Positions 1 to 7,103 of a stretch of 64,000 nucleotides of DNA are shown piece after piece. The notes below the pieces were generated by a model, which was not told the origin of the DNA, did not search any database, and saw only the letters and a program-made list of their open reading frames with translations. The stretch spans positions 343,876-407,875 of the forward strand of contig NZ_BMQW01000004.1 in NCBI RefSeq assembly GCF_014648315.1. The letters are read 5' to 3'. Positions within the stretch are counted from its first letter, which is position 1. Each line of letters begins with the position of its first letter. The position numbers and the translations under genes are program-made. The stretch comes from Shewanella ulleungensis (GTDB lineage: Bacteria; Pseudomonadota; Gammaproteobacteria; Enterobacterales; Shewanellaceae).

Positions 1-911
1 AAGATAACACCGAAAGCCAATTAATTGCCGATATCGCGGACACTCGCTCGTGGCTTGCCAGCGCCGCCACCGCCCAAGGCGACATTAACGCGGCAATACA
101 AATACACCAACAAATTCAACAGCAGTTGGCCAATCAAGCGCTGGGAAAGCAGCCTTATATACTTGAACGACTATCCAGTAGCTACCAACAACTGGCGATT
201 TTATTAAGTTATCGAGGTCATAACTCACAAGCCTTTGAAAAAGCAAAACTTGGTCTCATTGCTATTACCAATGCCCTAAAACAAGACCCTGAAAATGAAG
301 TTTGGAAAATCCTGCAATATCATGATTATCTGAATATGTTGGCTTTTAGCCTTGAACCAATTGAACACACAATGAGCTACAGTGTTGACTCATTAGCATC
401 CATATTTGCTGAAGATTTGTACTTACAAACCTCCAACAAAAAAAATGAGCTATGGGCAAAATATCAAATGGCCGCAGCAAATTATTTAGCCTCACAAAGA
501 CTGCTTTCAGAAAGCCTTGTTTATGCGCGTCAAGCAATATCCTCTTTTAGCGAATTAACCACTGAGTTTGGCCAAAGTTCACTTTATGTGGCGAATTTAA
601 CCCAAAGCAATATGTTAGCGGCGTCATTACTGGCTTCCATAGGCCAGCCACAACAAGTTATCACCTTGTGTCGACAATCTAAAAATCTGTTAGCAACTAT
701 TATTGAAAAAAATAACGACCCACAATTTACCATTCCTTATGCTCAAGCTCTCGATTGCCTTGGCGAACTCGACCAACACCCTGATTTATTGCAACTGTTA
801 CAACAATCGGCCATAACCGATTTTAGGTTCAATCCTAAACTTAAACTTAACCCTAAACCAAAGTATGGAGAATATAATGTCAAACACTCAAGGCCAAGCA
901 ACGTTTTTTAA
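1..911 (+). CDS. C-terminal part of a TPR-like helical protein (5' end outside window)
   Basis: The frame is open from the left edge to the stop at 909-911, so the true start lies outside; the TTG at 126 has no ribosome-binding site. The ~302 visible residues are nearly all amphipathic helix with paired Ala/Leu/Gln-rich segments of TPR character, and a D-P-E-N-x-x-W turn near visible residue 96 of the kind seen in TPR tails of bacterial Ser/Thr kinases and winged-helix regulators. No catalytic domain is visible, so the N-terminal domain and the function are unknown. The last 35 bases overlap the next gene, implying co-transcription and perhaps translational coupling. The end is Asn/Lys/Pro-rich and probably disordered. 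Confidence 0.7.
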   Translation, partial: DNTESQLIADIADTRSWLASAATAQGDINAAIQIHQQIQQQLANQALGKQPYILERLSSSYQQLAILLSYRGHNSQAFEKAKLGLIAITNALKQDPENEVWKILQYHDYLNMLAFSLEPIEHTMSYSVDSLASIFAEDLYLQTSNKKNELWAKYQMAAANYLASQRLLSESLVYARQAISSFSELTTEFGQSSLYVANLTQSNMLAASLLASIGQPQQVITLCRQSKNLLATIIEKNNDPQFTIPYAQALDCLGELDQHPDLLQLLQQSAITDFRFNPKLKLNPKPKYGEYNVKHSRPSNVF

Positions 912-1257
912 TCTCACCGTCACCCTAAGCGAAAAAGAAGTGCCAGTATTTACTTATACCAACCTTGACGACTCGCCTGTATGTGGCAATGTCGTCGTTA
1001 GCCAATACAGCACCATTTCTTACCAGCTAATTGATAAAACCGGTAAAGGGCTAAAATTTGTTGGTGCGGCCTTCACCACTCCTTTTGATAAAATTATTGA
1101 TGCGATTACCATTAGCAGTGATGGCACATTAATCCAATTGACTGATTTAGATGAAACACCAGGCGATACCGGCTTTCAGTTTGTGTTGTCAAACACCTGT
1201 AATAGCTTGCAGATGCTCAGTCCTGACCCACAAATTGTCAATCACCCAAATAATTAA
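877..1257 (+). CDS. Small beta-rich protein of unknown function (possibly DP-EP family)
   Basis: 126 residues with no signal peptide or membrane helix. Alternating hydrophobic/polar stretches and many Thr, Ser, Val and Ile suggest a beta-sandwich. The start is set at the ATG at 877 because GGAG at 867-870 lies six bases upstream; the in-frame ATG at 865 would sit on that ribosome site. Two cysteines (near residues 31 and 106) are present. Size, beta-rich look and a late D-P pair recall the small Shewanella family catalogued as DP-EP, but this is recollection, not an alignment. It overlaps the TPR-like gene by 35 bases and is followed by a hairpin terminator, so the two form the end of an operon. 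Confidence 0.65.
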   Translation: MSNTQGQATFFNLTVTLSEKEVPVFTYTNLDDSPVCGNVVVSQYSTISYQLIDKTGKGLKFVGAAFTTPFDKIIDAITISSDGTLIQLTDLDETPGDTGFQFVLSNTCNSLQMLSPDPQIVNHPNN

Positions 1258-1275
1258 ACAAACAACAAACTGAAG

Positions 1276-1304
1276 AAGCTCAGAGCTACGCCTGAGCTTT
1301 TAAT
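1276..1304 (+). terminator. Hairpin terminator after the small beta-rich gene
   Basis: An 8-bp perfect stem (1276-1283 with 1292-1299, AAGCTCAG/CTGAGCTT) with an 8-nt loop is followed by a short T-rich run, 18 bases after the stop codon. Confidence 0.65.
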
Positions 1305-1792
1305 CTTGTCCTGCCTAACAACATTAATCAATAACATAACCATTGCTAAAACGGCTGGCGTTAGCCAGTAACATAACCCGAGGTTGGAGTTATCTTTTAC
1401 CCGTTAACCGAACTCAAAAACCAATCATTTCTCAATAGCCCAACGAGCAAACTCCTGCCAAATAACGGTCTCGCTACCTCCCAATAACGGCTCAACATCA
1501 GTCAACGATGCAACCAAATACAGCTGCACAACAAGCTATTTAAGCTAAGAACACTATCGGTTTTAGTGAGACAAATCCTAAAACCCAGCAACAAAATCAG
1601 CTTGCCTCCAAGGTACATGCAATAGAGCCAACTCAATAACAACAAATCCATACAATAAACGTAAACTTTAAATAGAATAAAATCAATAGGTTAAAACCAG
1701 AAGGTTACCGAAAGGTAAATAAGCCTTATTCCTAATAGAGTGTTTGACATCAACAAGGGGTTACCAATACCAAACGCTTAAGGGAATGCACC
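1305..1792. other. Non-coding region before the diguanylate cyclase
   Basis: About 490 bases with no credible gene. Visible structure: a small perfect hairpin CTGGC-GTTA-GCCAG at 1355-1368 and an 8-bp inverted repeat GGTTTTAG/CTAAAACC at 1559-1566 and 1578-1585. The final stretch carries the ribosome site AGGGA seven bases before the ATG at 1793. I see no sequence I would call a known riboswitch. Confidence 0.5.
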
Positions 1793-2938
1793 ATGTTTAC
1801 CAATGATAAATTAACTGAACTCAATGACACGATTTCTCGTGTGACTAAATTAACAGACTCATTCGCTAAATTTCCCCGAGCGATAAAAATACCATTACGT
1901 CTTGAGGAAGAGATCCTATCCGACTCATCAGCAACTGATGCCATTTTGGGTAGTACTTTTAATGCAACTTTTGATGCCACCTCAGCAAGCCACAACGGCA
2001 AAATGGCAGTAGCAGATAACTTACAAATTAGCACCTTGCTCAATGTGATCACGGCGATTTCAGAAGCGATTTTTGTGATTAACTCTGCGGGTGTGATTGA
2101 GATGATCAATCCGTTAGGCGCTAAACTATTCGGTGCCCCAGCCGAAATGTTAATCGGTCAAACCTGGACCGATTATTTACAAAGCCCTTTTAAAGATGAG
2201 TATCAATCTTTATTTTCCTTGTGGAATAGCGCCAGCGATGAAGCCAATAAAGTCACTCAGTTTAATCATGGTCCTAAAGAAATTATTATTAATCGCGCCG
2301 ACAGCACGTTGCTCGAAGCTGACTTATCATTGTCATGTTTACCGTCGATGAAGATAGGATCTGAGCCGTTATTTATAGGCATCATGCATAATCTCACTAC
2401 GCATAAAGCCGAATACAATAAACTGCGCCACTTAGCCCATACCGACAAATTAACCGGCCTTGCCAACCGTCACGCTTTTGATGATGCCTTGCAAACCAAC
2501 TGGAACGACAGCATTAACCACGACCAACCGCTGTGTTTAATCATTATCGATGTCGATTATTTTAAAATGTTTAATGACCAGTATGGTCATGTTAACGGTG
2601 ATAAATGTTTGCAAAAAATTGCTCAAGTACTGGCAGAGGTGCTCCCGTCTAACAATGCGATGGCAGCCCGTTATGGTGGTGAAGAGTTTGTGGTCATTTT
2701 ACCCAACAGCAACCCGTTAACGGCAGAATACATTGCCAAAAATATTCAACGTCGTATTAACCAATTAACCTTTACCGACATAGGGTTACCAGCACAAACC
2801 AAAATCAGTGTTAGCCAGGGCATTGCCTGTGAACGCAGTGGCCAATACCGCACGCCAACCGCACTGGTTTGCGCAGCAGACACAGCACTTTACCGTGCAA
2901 AATCAACAGGTAGAAACCGCATTAATATGAGCAGTTAA
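1793..2938 (+). CDS. PAS-GGDEF diguanylate cyclase
   Basis: 381 residues. An N-terminal ~75-residue stretch of unknown fold precedes a PAS sensor domain (about 78-190) and a C-terminal GGDEF domain (about 215-381), which begins with the usual H-T-D-x-L-T-G-L-x-N-R signature. The active-site motif is G-G-E-E-F at 295-299, an active variant, so the protein should make cyclic di-GMP from two GTP. The inhibitory I-site RxxD five residues before the motif is replaced by S-N-N-A, so product inhibition through that site is unlikely. No membrane segment is seen, so it should be cytoplasmic and read an intracellular cue through PAS. The ribosome site AGGGA supports this start. It stands alone between non-coding stretches. 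Confidence 0.93.
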   Translation: MFTNDKLTELNDTISRVTKLTDSFAKFPRAIKIPLRLEEEILSDSSATDAILGSTFNATFDATSASHNGKMAVADNLQISTLLNVITAISEAIFVINSAGVIEMINPLGAKLFGAPAEMLIGQTWTDYLQSPFKDEYQSLFSLWNSASDEANKVTQFNHGPKEIIINRADSTLLEADLSLSCLPSMKIGSEPLFIGIMHNLTTHKAEYNKLRHLAHTDKLTGLANRHAFDDALQTNWNDSINHDQPLCLIIIDVDYFKMFNDQYGHVNGDKCLQKIAQVLAEVLPSNNAMAARYGGEEFVVILPNSNPLTAEYIAKNIQRRINQLTFTDIGLPAQTKISVSQGIACERSGQYRTPTALVCAADTALYRAKSTGRNRINMSS

Positions 2939-3101
2939 CGATCTAGGGCGTGGGTTAAATGTTGTTTGAAATAAAAACGGACTAAACGCGGCGAGTGAAT
3001 TACCGCCGAGCAGTCTAAGCAAAATTCACTCAACGAAACCTCTACCTTGTCTAAATGAACAACAGTTATCTACAAAAACGCCCTTAAAAGATCAACATAA
3101 C

Positions 3102-3983
3102 CTAAACCATTTTGCTTACTGATGTAGAAGAGGGAAAATATCGGGCATAGGCAATAAGCAGCCCTGCCCCCAAATACATGGTTAAACTGTACACGCCAGC
3201 AACCACTGCATAACTCGGCATTTGCAATAAACTGATGCAGATGAGCATTGCCATCGTCGAATTTTGCAAGCCAATTTCAATCGCCAGTGTTAATCCATCT
3301 TTATGCGAGAGTGATAATACTTTAGCACTCACTATACCTATCAACATCGCGCCAAAGTTTAATAATAAACAGGCAATAAACACCTCATTAAAAGCATCAA
3401 CAATAATGGCATGTTCCTGAATAACCACACCGGTGATCATCAACAACAAAAACACTAACGCAAAGCGCCTAAAGTACACTTCAACCTTAATCGCCCACTC
3501 TCTGTAATAACTGCGAACCAGCATGCCAAATACAATCGGCAATAAAGTTATCACTAATAACCCTAACGAAATGCTGCTCAGCGACACAGCTATTGGTGCT
3601 TCATTTGCAAAGTAACCCAATGCAAATTGAATCACAAAAGGCGCGCTGAGTACGCACACTATGCTGCTAATCGCCGTTAAACTCACTGACAAGGCTAAAT
3701 TGGCTTTAGCCAAATGACTCACCACATTCGATGTAGTCCCTCCAGGACATGCCGCTAAAATCATTAACCCAATGGCCATCGGCGTAGACAAGTCCATTGC
3801 CACACAAATCCCAAAAGCCAATAAAGGCAGTGCAATAATTTGCCCGAAAAAGCCCGTAACGATAGGAGCTGGAGTTTGCCAAAGGCGTAAAAAATCAAAC
3901 CGCGTTAAGCTTAACCCCATGCCGAACATGATAAAGGCAAGCGCAAGCGGTAGCAGTATTTCGGTAATCATCGAACCTGTCAT
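3102..3983 (-). CDS. Bile acid:sodium symporter (BASS) family transporter
   Basis: 293 residues with nine to ten hydrophobic helices. It has the BASS hallmarks: an A-C-P-G-G-T-T-S-N segment near residue 80 and an E-I-G-L-Q-N-S-T segment near 236, which form the crossed-helix sodium and substrate site in this fold. The start is set at the ATG at 3983, which has AGGA seven bases upstream; an in-frame TTG at 4004 is possible but has no good ribosome site. Family members move organic anions (bile acids, pyruvate, pantoate and others) with sodium. It is the second gene after the class II aldolase on the same strand, so the natural guess is uptake of the aldolase's substrate or a precursor; the actual substrate is unknown. 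Confidence 0.85.
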   Translation of the reverse strand: MTGSMITEILLPLALAFIMFGMGLSLTRFDFLRLWQTPAPIVTGFFGQIIALPLLAFGICVAMDLSTPMAIGLMILAACPGGTTSNVVSHLAKANLALSVSLTAISSIVCVLSAPFVIQFALGYFANEAPIAVSLSSISLGLLVITLLPIVFGMLVRSYYREWAIKVEVYFRRFALVFLLLMITGVVIQEHAIIVDAFNEVFIACLLLNFGAMLIGIVSAKVLSLSHKDGLTLAIEIGLQNSTMAMLICISLLQMPSYAVVAGVYSLTMYLGAGLLIAYARYFPSSTSVSKMV

Positions 3984-4039
3984 AGATGCATCCTTGCTCG
4001 CCAAGCAAAGCGGCTTAGCGAGTGTGGTTAAGCTAGAGG

Positions 4040-4849
4040 CTAATCTAAAAAGCTGTTGTCTTGCGCTAGTACCACTTGATACATAGGTTGGAAATTGCCC
4101 CAGGTCACGAGATCTGAACCATTCATTTGGCGGGTTTTTGTCGCAATATCATGGCCAATAAGTTTAAGTTCACCAGCAGCTTGAGCCAGTAACTGGCTAT
4201 GGCAGCAACTGTCTAACATCACAAAATTAGCGGTAGCTGCATCGACTGACTTACCGACAGTGAGTAAGCCATGATTTTGTAAGATAACTGCAGCATTTCC
4301 TTGCAGTGCCTCCGCAATCATATCGCCTTCAGACAAGTCAGCCACCACACCGGTAAAGGTGTCAAACACGCTGTGGTTTTCATAAAACATGCAAGCATCT
4401 TGTGAAATGGGTTTGAGTAACACGCCTAATGATGAAAATGCACGGCCATAAGTGGTATGCGCGTGGGCAACGGCATTCACATCAGGACGAGCATGATGAA
4501 TACGCGAGTGAATCGCAAACGCCGCATTATTGATTGGGTGCTTCCCCTCCATAATATTGCCTTTATGGTCTACACGGACAAGATCTGACGCTCTAACTTT
4601 GGAAAAATGCACCGCTAATGGGTTAACCCAAAAAGTGCCAGGGTCAATACAATCTCGTAAGGTAATATGGCCAGCTAAACCTTCATCAAACCGATAATGA
4701 GCAAATACCCTAAACGCAGCCGCTAAACGTTGTTTCTCATATTGTTGCTGCTGTTGCTTAGAGTCAAATTTAGGCGGTAATGGCATTGGGTATTTGTCAG
4801 TACCTATGGTCATTTGTTTAATCTGTAATTCTTCTTGTGATGTTGTCAT
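4040..4849 (-). CDS. Class II aldolase/adducin-type protein
   Basis: 269 residues in one class II aldolase/adducin domain from about residue 40. Zinc ligands are visible as H129 and H131 in A-H-A-H-T-T-Y-G and H192 in Q-N-H-G-L-L-T-V-G. Family members (fuculose- and rhamnulose-phosphate aldolases, ribulose-phosphate epimerases, hydroxy-acid decarboxylases) cleave or isomerise sugar-like substrates in the cytoplasm; the sequence does not say which. A Gln-rich run lies at 32-36. The gene starts 92 bases from a divergent LysR gene, and the transporter follows after a ~56-base gap, an arrangement typical of a small inducible catabolic unit. Confidence 0.85.
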   Translation of the reverse strand: MTTSQEELQIKQMTIGTDKYPMPLPPKFDSKQQQQQYEKQRLAAAFRVFAHYRFDEGLAGHITLRDCIDPGTFWVNPLAVHFSKVRASDLVRVDHKGNIMEGKHPINNAAFAIHSRIHHARPDVNAVAHAHTTYGRAFSSLGVLLKPISQDACMFYENHSVFDTFTGVVADLSEGDMIAEALQGNAAVILQNHGLLTVGKSVDAATANFVMLDSCCHSQLLAQAAGELKLIGHDIATKTRQMNGSDLVTWGNFQPMYQVVLAQDNSFLD

Positions 4850-4912
4850 GTTGAGTCTACTTTTTATTGGTTTAGTTTGACTTTAATTTAACCAAGCCTA
4901 AAATAAATTCAA

Positions 4913-4927
4913 ATGATACTAAATCAT
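4913..4927. promoter_or_regulatory. Candidate LysR-type operator
   Basis: The dyad ATGAT-N5-ATCAT in the 92-bp gap between the divergent aldolase and LysR genes contains the T-N11-A signature of LysR-type binding sites (T4914 to A4926). Its position 15 bases before the LysR start fits autoregulation plus control of the divergent unit. Inferred from pattern and place only. Confidence 0.5.
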
Positions 4928-4941
4928 AGATAACTATTAAT

Positions 4942-5871
4942 ATGCTGCATAGTAAGATAGATCTTAACTTATTCCTCATTATGACGACTGTTTATCAACA
5001 AGGCAGTATTACCGGCGCCGCAGCTAAACTACATTTAACGCAACCTGCAGTAAGTCACGCCATCGCCCGTTTACGCAGCAAGTTTAACGACCCATTATTT
5101 GTTCGCCAAGGTCGCAAAATGGTGCCTACACCTTTGTGTCAAAAAATCATTCCCGATGTGTTACAAGCAATGGATTTACTCGAACACACCATATCAACTC
5201 CCGCCAATTTTGATATACAACAGCATAAGCGAGAAATAAAACTAGGATTGCGCGACATATTAGAATCGATGTTTTTCCCTGTATTGGTACCAGATTTGCT
5301 TAACAACACGCCAAATCTCACCTTAAACAGCCGTCAAATAAAACGTACCGAACTCGAACCCTCTCTAGCGCAGCAAACCTTAGACATAGTCATCGATGTA
5401 CTTATGCCAACCCATAAAGACATTCGTAGTAGCTTAATTTGCCACGAGTCATTTTCGTTAATTTGCCGTAAAGAACATCCAATATTGCAACAATTAACAC
5501 TGACCAATTACGCCAAAGCATCACATGCGCTTGTCAGTTTAAAAGATTTTACCATCGACACGGTAGACATGGCGCTAGCCACTCAAGGTATTACCCGCAA
5601 CATAGTCTTACGCTGCGAACACTACTTTGCTGCCATAAATGTGGTGAGCCAATCTGACATGATAATGACCATGCCCAGCAGTTACGCCACGCTGCTGCAG
5701 CAAACCATGCCTATTGTGGTATCGCCTTTACCGTTTGAAGTACCCGAGCTTGCAGTGCATATGTACTGGCATAAACAAGCTGAAGACGATCCAGTCAACC
5801 AATGGATAAGAACAAAACTACTTGATATTTCAGCACAACTTTTTCATACACCAATTAAACATAAAAAATAA
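4942..5871 (+). CDS. LysR-family transcriptional regulator (divergent from aldolase unit)
   Basis: 309 residues. The winged helix-turn-helix lies at about 6-65 with the family pattern G-S-I-T-G-A-A-A-x-L-x-L-T-Q-P-A-V-S-H, followed by a linker helix and a periplasmic-binding-like effector domain (about 95-300). It probably senses a small molecule and switches the divergent aldolase-transporter pair. The N-terminus resembles the NodD/LeuO-like branch with 'D-L-N-L-F' near residue 7. The spacer has a T-N11-A dyad. The effector cannot be told from sequence. Confidence 0.9.
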   Translation: MLHSKIDLNLFLIMTTVYQQGSITGAAAKLHLTQPAVSHAIARLRSKFNDPLFVRQGRKMVPTPLCQKIIPDVLQAMDLLEHTISTPANFDIQQHKREIKLGLRDILESMFFPVLVPDLLNNTPNLTLNSRQIKRTELEPSLAQQTLDIVIDVLMPTHKDIRSSLICHESFSLICRKEHPILQQLTLTNYAKASHALVSLKDFTIDTVDMALATQGITRNIVLRCEHYFAAINVVSQSDMIMTMPSSYATLLQQTMPIVVSPLPFEVPELAVHMYWHKQAEDDPVNQWIRTKLLDISAQLFHTPIKHKK

Positions 5872-5975
5872 AACCCTTTTTACATATTGCTACGTTTACA
5901 CTGATTAACAGAACAATGTTAACCAGCATAAAGCTAACTCACCTGAGCTAGCGATAAGAAACCGTGGAGTTATCA

Positions 5976-6692
5976 ATGAATAAAATATTACTAAGCAGTT
6001 TAATTTCAAGCACACTATTCGCCTTAACTGCCACCAGCTTTGTAGCGACAGTGCATGCCGCTGACCTCAGTTTTGCCCATATTGAAACGATAGGCACCAG
6101 TACGATTGAAGCCAACGCAGACATGGCCATAATTAGTGTCGCAGTATCCATTGAAGCTGCCAACGCAAAGTCGGCAAAAGATGAAGCTGACGAAGCGGTC
6201 AGCCAATTTATGCAACGATTAATCAAGGCCGGCATTGATAAAAAGCATATTCAAACAGCCAATTTACAGATCAACCCACAATATCGATATGTGCAAAATG
6301 AGCCGAGAATACTCACCGGCTATAGCGCAAATAGACAAATCACCGTCACAGTGATGAAATTAAATATGCTCAATGAGCTGTTAGACAGTGCCCTAGTAGA
6401 TGGAATTAATCAGGTTAATAATATTGAGCTTAAATCAAGTAAAGAAGCTGAGATGATTAACCAAGCTCGTCAGGCCGCCATTAAAGATGCCAAACAAAAA
6501 GCAAACTCGTTAGCCAAAGGCTTTGATGAGGAAGTGGCCGGAGTATGGGAAGTGAGATACTTTCCAACCCAGTCAAATCCACCAGAAATGTACCGCGCTA
6601 GTATGAAAATGAATGCTGACGTAGCACAAACTTATCAGCAAGGTCAGGTCACAGTCAGTGACCGAGTTGAGGTGATATTTAGACTTAAATAA
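5976..6692 (+). CDS. yggE: Periplasmic SIMPL-domain (DUF541) oxidative-stress protein, YggE-like
   Basis: 238 residues. A signal peptide with cleavage after V-H-A (residue ~28) is followed by a SIMPL/DUF541 domain with the recognisable start I-E-T-I-G-T-S-T-I-E-A-N-A-D and the middle segment G-Y-S-A-N-R-Q-I-T-V. E. coli YggE is a periplasmic protein linked to lowered reactive oxygen species; its molecular activity is unsettled. The start is the ATG at 5976 with GGAG six bases upstream, in preference to the GTG at 5964, which sits on the ribosome site. It appears to be a single-gene unit; a 10-bp hairpin with one G-U pair (6703-6712/6726-6735) follows the stop. Confidence 0.87.
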   Translation: MNKILLSSLISSTLFALTATSFVATVHAADLSFAHIETIGTSTIEANADMAIISVAVSIEAANAKSAKDEADEAVSQFMQRLIKAGIDKKHIQTANLQINPQYRYVQNEPRILTGYSANRQITVTVMKLNMLNELLDSALVDGINQVNNIELKSSKEAEMINQARQAAIKDAKQKANSLAKGFDEEVAGVWEVRYFPTQSNPPEMYRASMKMNADVAQTYQQGQVTVSDRVEVIFRLK

Positions 6693-7103
6693 GTTAAGGC
6701 AAGTTGGGCTGATGAATAAAATGAGTCAGCTCAACAACTGCACATATGATTATTGTAATCAGGCCTACTTTGTTGTGTGTAATCAAAAACAATCATGCAA
6801 AAAAAACACATACAAGTCTTACCACTCAAGCAGTTCAACCTCGCAACATCATGTTTAGTATAAATAAAATTAATACTCGACATTTAATCACCACAAAAAT
6901 GATCTAAATCACATCTGCAAGGCAGCGCGCGCACTACACTGAAATTATTGAAGACGAGAGATGTAACTGTAATAAATGTTCAAAAATAAACATCCCCTCG
7001 CTTCACTCTCGGTTTTGCAGCTGTACCTTAATAAAGTCCTTCTCGTTCGACCCAAAAGGCATGAAGACTTAGCCAATAACTCAAAAATTTAAAAGGCCTT
7101 GTA
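6693..7103. other. Regulatory and leader region of the fused formate dehydrogenase
   Basis: 411 bases without a gene. In order: a hairpin 6703-6735; a perfect inverted repeat TGATTA-TTG-TAATCA at 6747-6761; a CRP/FNR-like site at 6898-6913; a candidate -10 TACACT at 6935-6940; and a leader that can fold, with CGAGAG (6955-6960) facing CTCTCG (7006-7011) around GATGT/ACATC (6960-6964/6990-6994) and ATGTT/AACAT (6976-6980/6989-6993). The leader would be ~155 nt long. I do not recognise a known riboswitch consensus in it. Confidence 0.55.
6898..6940 (+). promoter_or_regulatory. Candidate CRP/FNR-dependent class II promoter for the formate dehydrogenase
   Basis: 6898-6913 read on the minus strand is TGTGAT-N4-ATCATT, close to the CRP palindrome and sharing the TGAT-N4-ATCA core with FNR/EtrA sites. 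A -10-like TACACT lies at 6935-6940, placing a start near 6947, which centres the site at -41.5, the class II activator position. There is no convincing -35, as expected when the activator replaces it. CRP versus FNR cannot be decided by eye. Confidence 0.55.

Noticed and set aside
1305..1792. Cyclic di-GMP (GEMM) riboswitch upstream of the diguanylate cyclase
   Set aside because: The conserved GEMM core sequences are not visible; only simple inverted repeats are present.
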